DNA of 14,196 nucleotides from an uncultured Parabacteroides sp. (GTDB taxonomy: Bacteria > Bacteroidota > Bacteroidia > Bacteroidales > Tannerellaceae): the NCBI GenBank assembly GCA_900552465.1, contig URZO01000103.1:1-14196 (forward strand), given 5' to 3'. The first letter of the stretch is position 1. Each line of letters opens with the position of its first letter. Below are positions 14,168-14,196 of the stretch, piece by piece. The notes under the pieces are model-generated. The model ran no database searches. It was not told the DNA's origin and saw only the letters and a program-made list of their open reading frames with translations. The position numbers and the translations under genes were made by a program.

Positions 14168-14184
14168 ACAAGGCATCGCCTTGT
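14168..14184. repeat. Perfect short palindrome near the right edge
   Basis: ACAAGGC (14168-14174) and GCCTTGT (14178-14184) form a 7-bp perfect stem with a 3-base loop. No T run follows on either strand, so it is not a clear terminator. It may lie inside the end of a minus-strand gene that enters from the right edge, or belong to an intergenic repeat. Confidence 0.4.
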
Positions 14185-14196
14185 GCCGCAGGCTCT

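Overview
This window looks like chromosomal DNA of a gut Bacteroidales, most likely a Parabacteroides. The evidence is Bacteroidota-type promoters (TTTG, about 19 bp, TAnnTTTG), A/T-rich leaders mostly without Shine-Dalgarno sequences, an RprY-like regulator, and protein families typical of the group. No RNA gene, IS element, CRISPR array or integrase is visible. The genus is an inference from gene content and was not checked by any search.

Layout. (a) 1-857: the tail of an unrecognised gene, then a DUF308/HdeD-type membrane protein. (b) 876-2004: an AraC-family regulator on the minus strand with an intrinsic terminator built into its last codons, then a 199-bp divergent promoter region. (c) 2005-8218: a TetR regulator followed by a complete tripartite RND efflux operon (TolC-type outer-membrane factor, lipoprotein adaptor, AcrB-type pump). 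(d) 8219-8383: an intergenic region holding five 14-bp palindromes at an exact 24-bp period. (e) 8384-12240: a compact plus-strand run of a small PII-like transporter-associated protein, an RprY-like response regulator with a damaged receiver pocket, a steroid 5-alpha-reductase homologue, an Old Yellow Enzyme-type flavin oxidoreductase (candidate 5-beta-reductase) and a short-chain dehydrogenase (candidate 3-hydroxysteroid dehydrogenase). (f) 12241-14090: housekeeping genes rplY, pth and an Hsp15-type S4 protein, with a textbook promoter before rplY and a terminator after it. (g) 14091-14196: no confident gene; possibly the tail of a minus-strand gene entering from the right.

The centre of interest is regions c to e. 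The three enzymes match the 5AR/5BR/3-HSDH set that I recall being reported from Parabacteroides and Odoribacteraceae for converting 3-oxo-delta4 bile acid intermediates into allo- and isoallo-bile acids. Their position behind an RND pump, a PII-like protein and an atypical response regulator suggests one locus that senses, exports and reduces bile acids or other steroids. The enzyme families are firmly supported by sequence motifs. The steroid substrate rests on family and context, and the functional link between pump and enzymes is inference. The palindromic array between pump and enzymes is the least explained element in the window.
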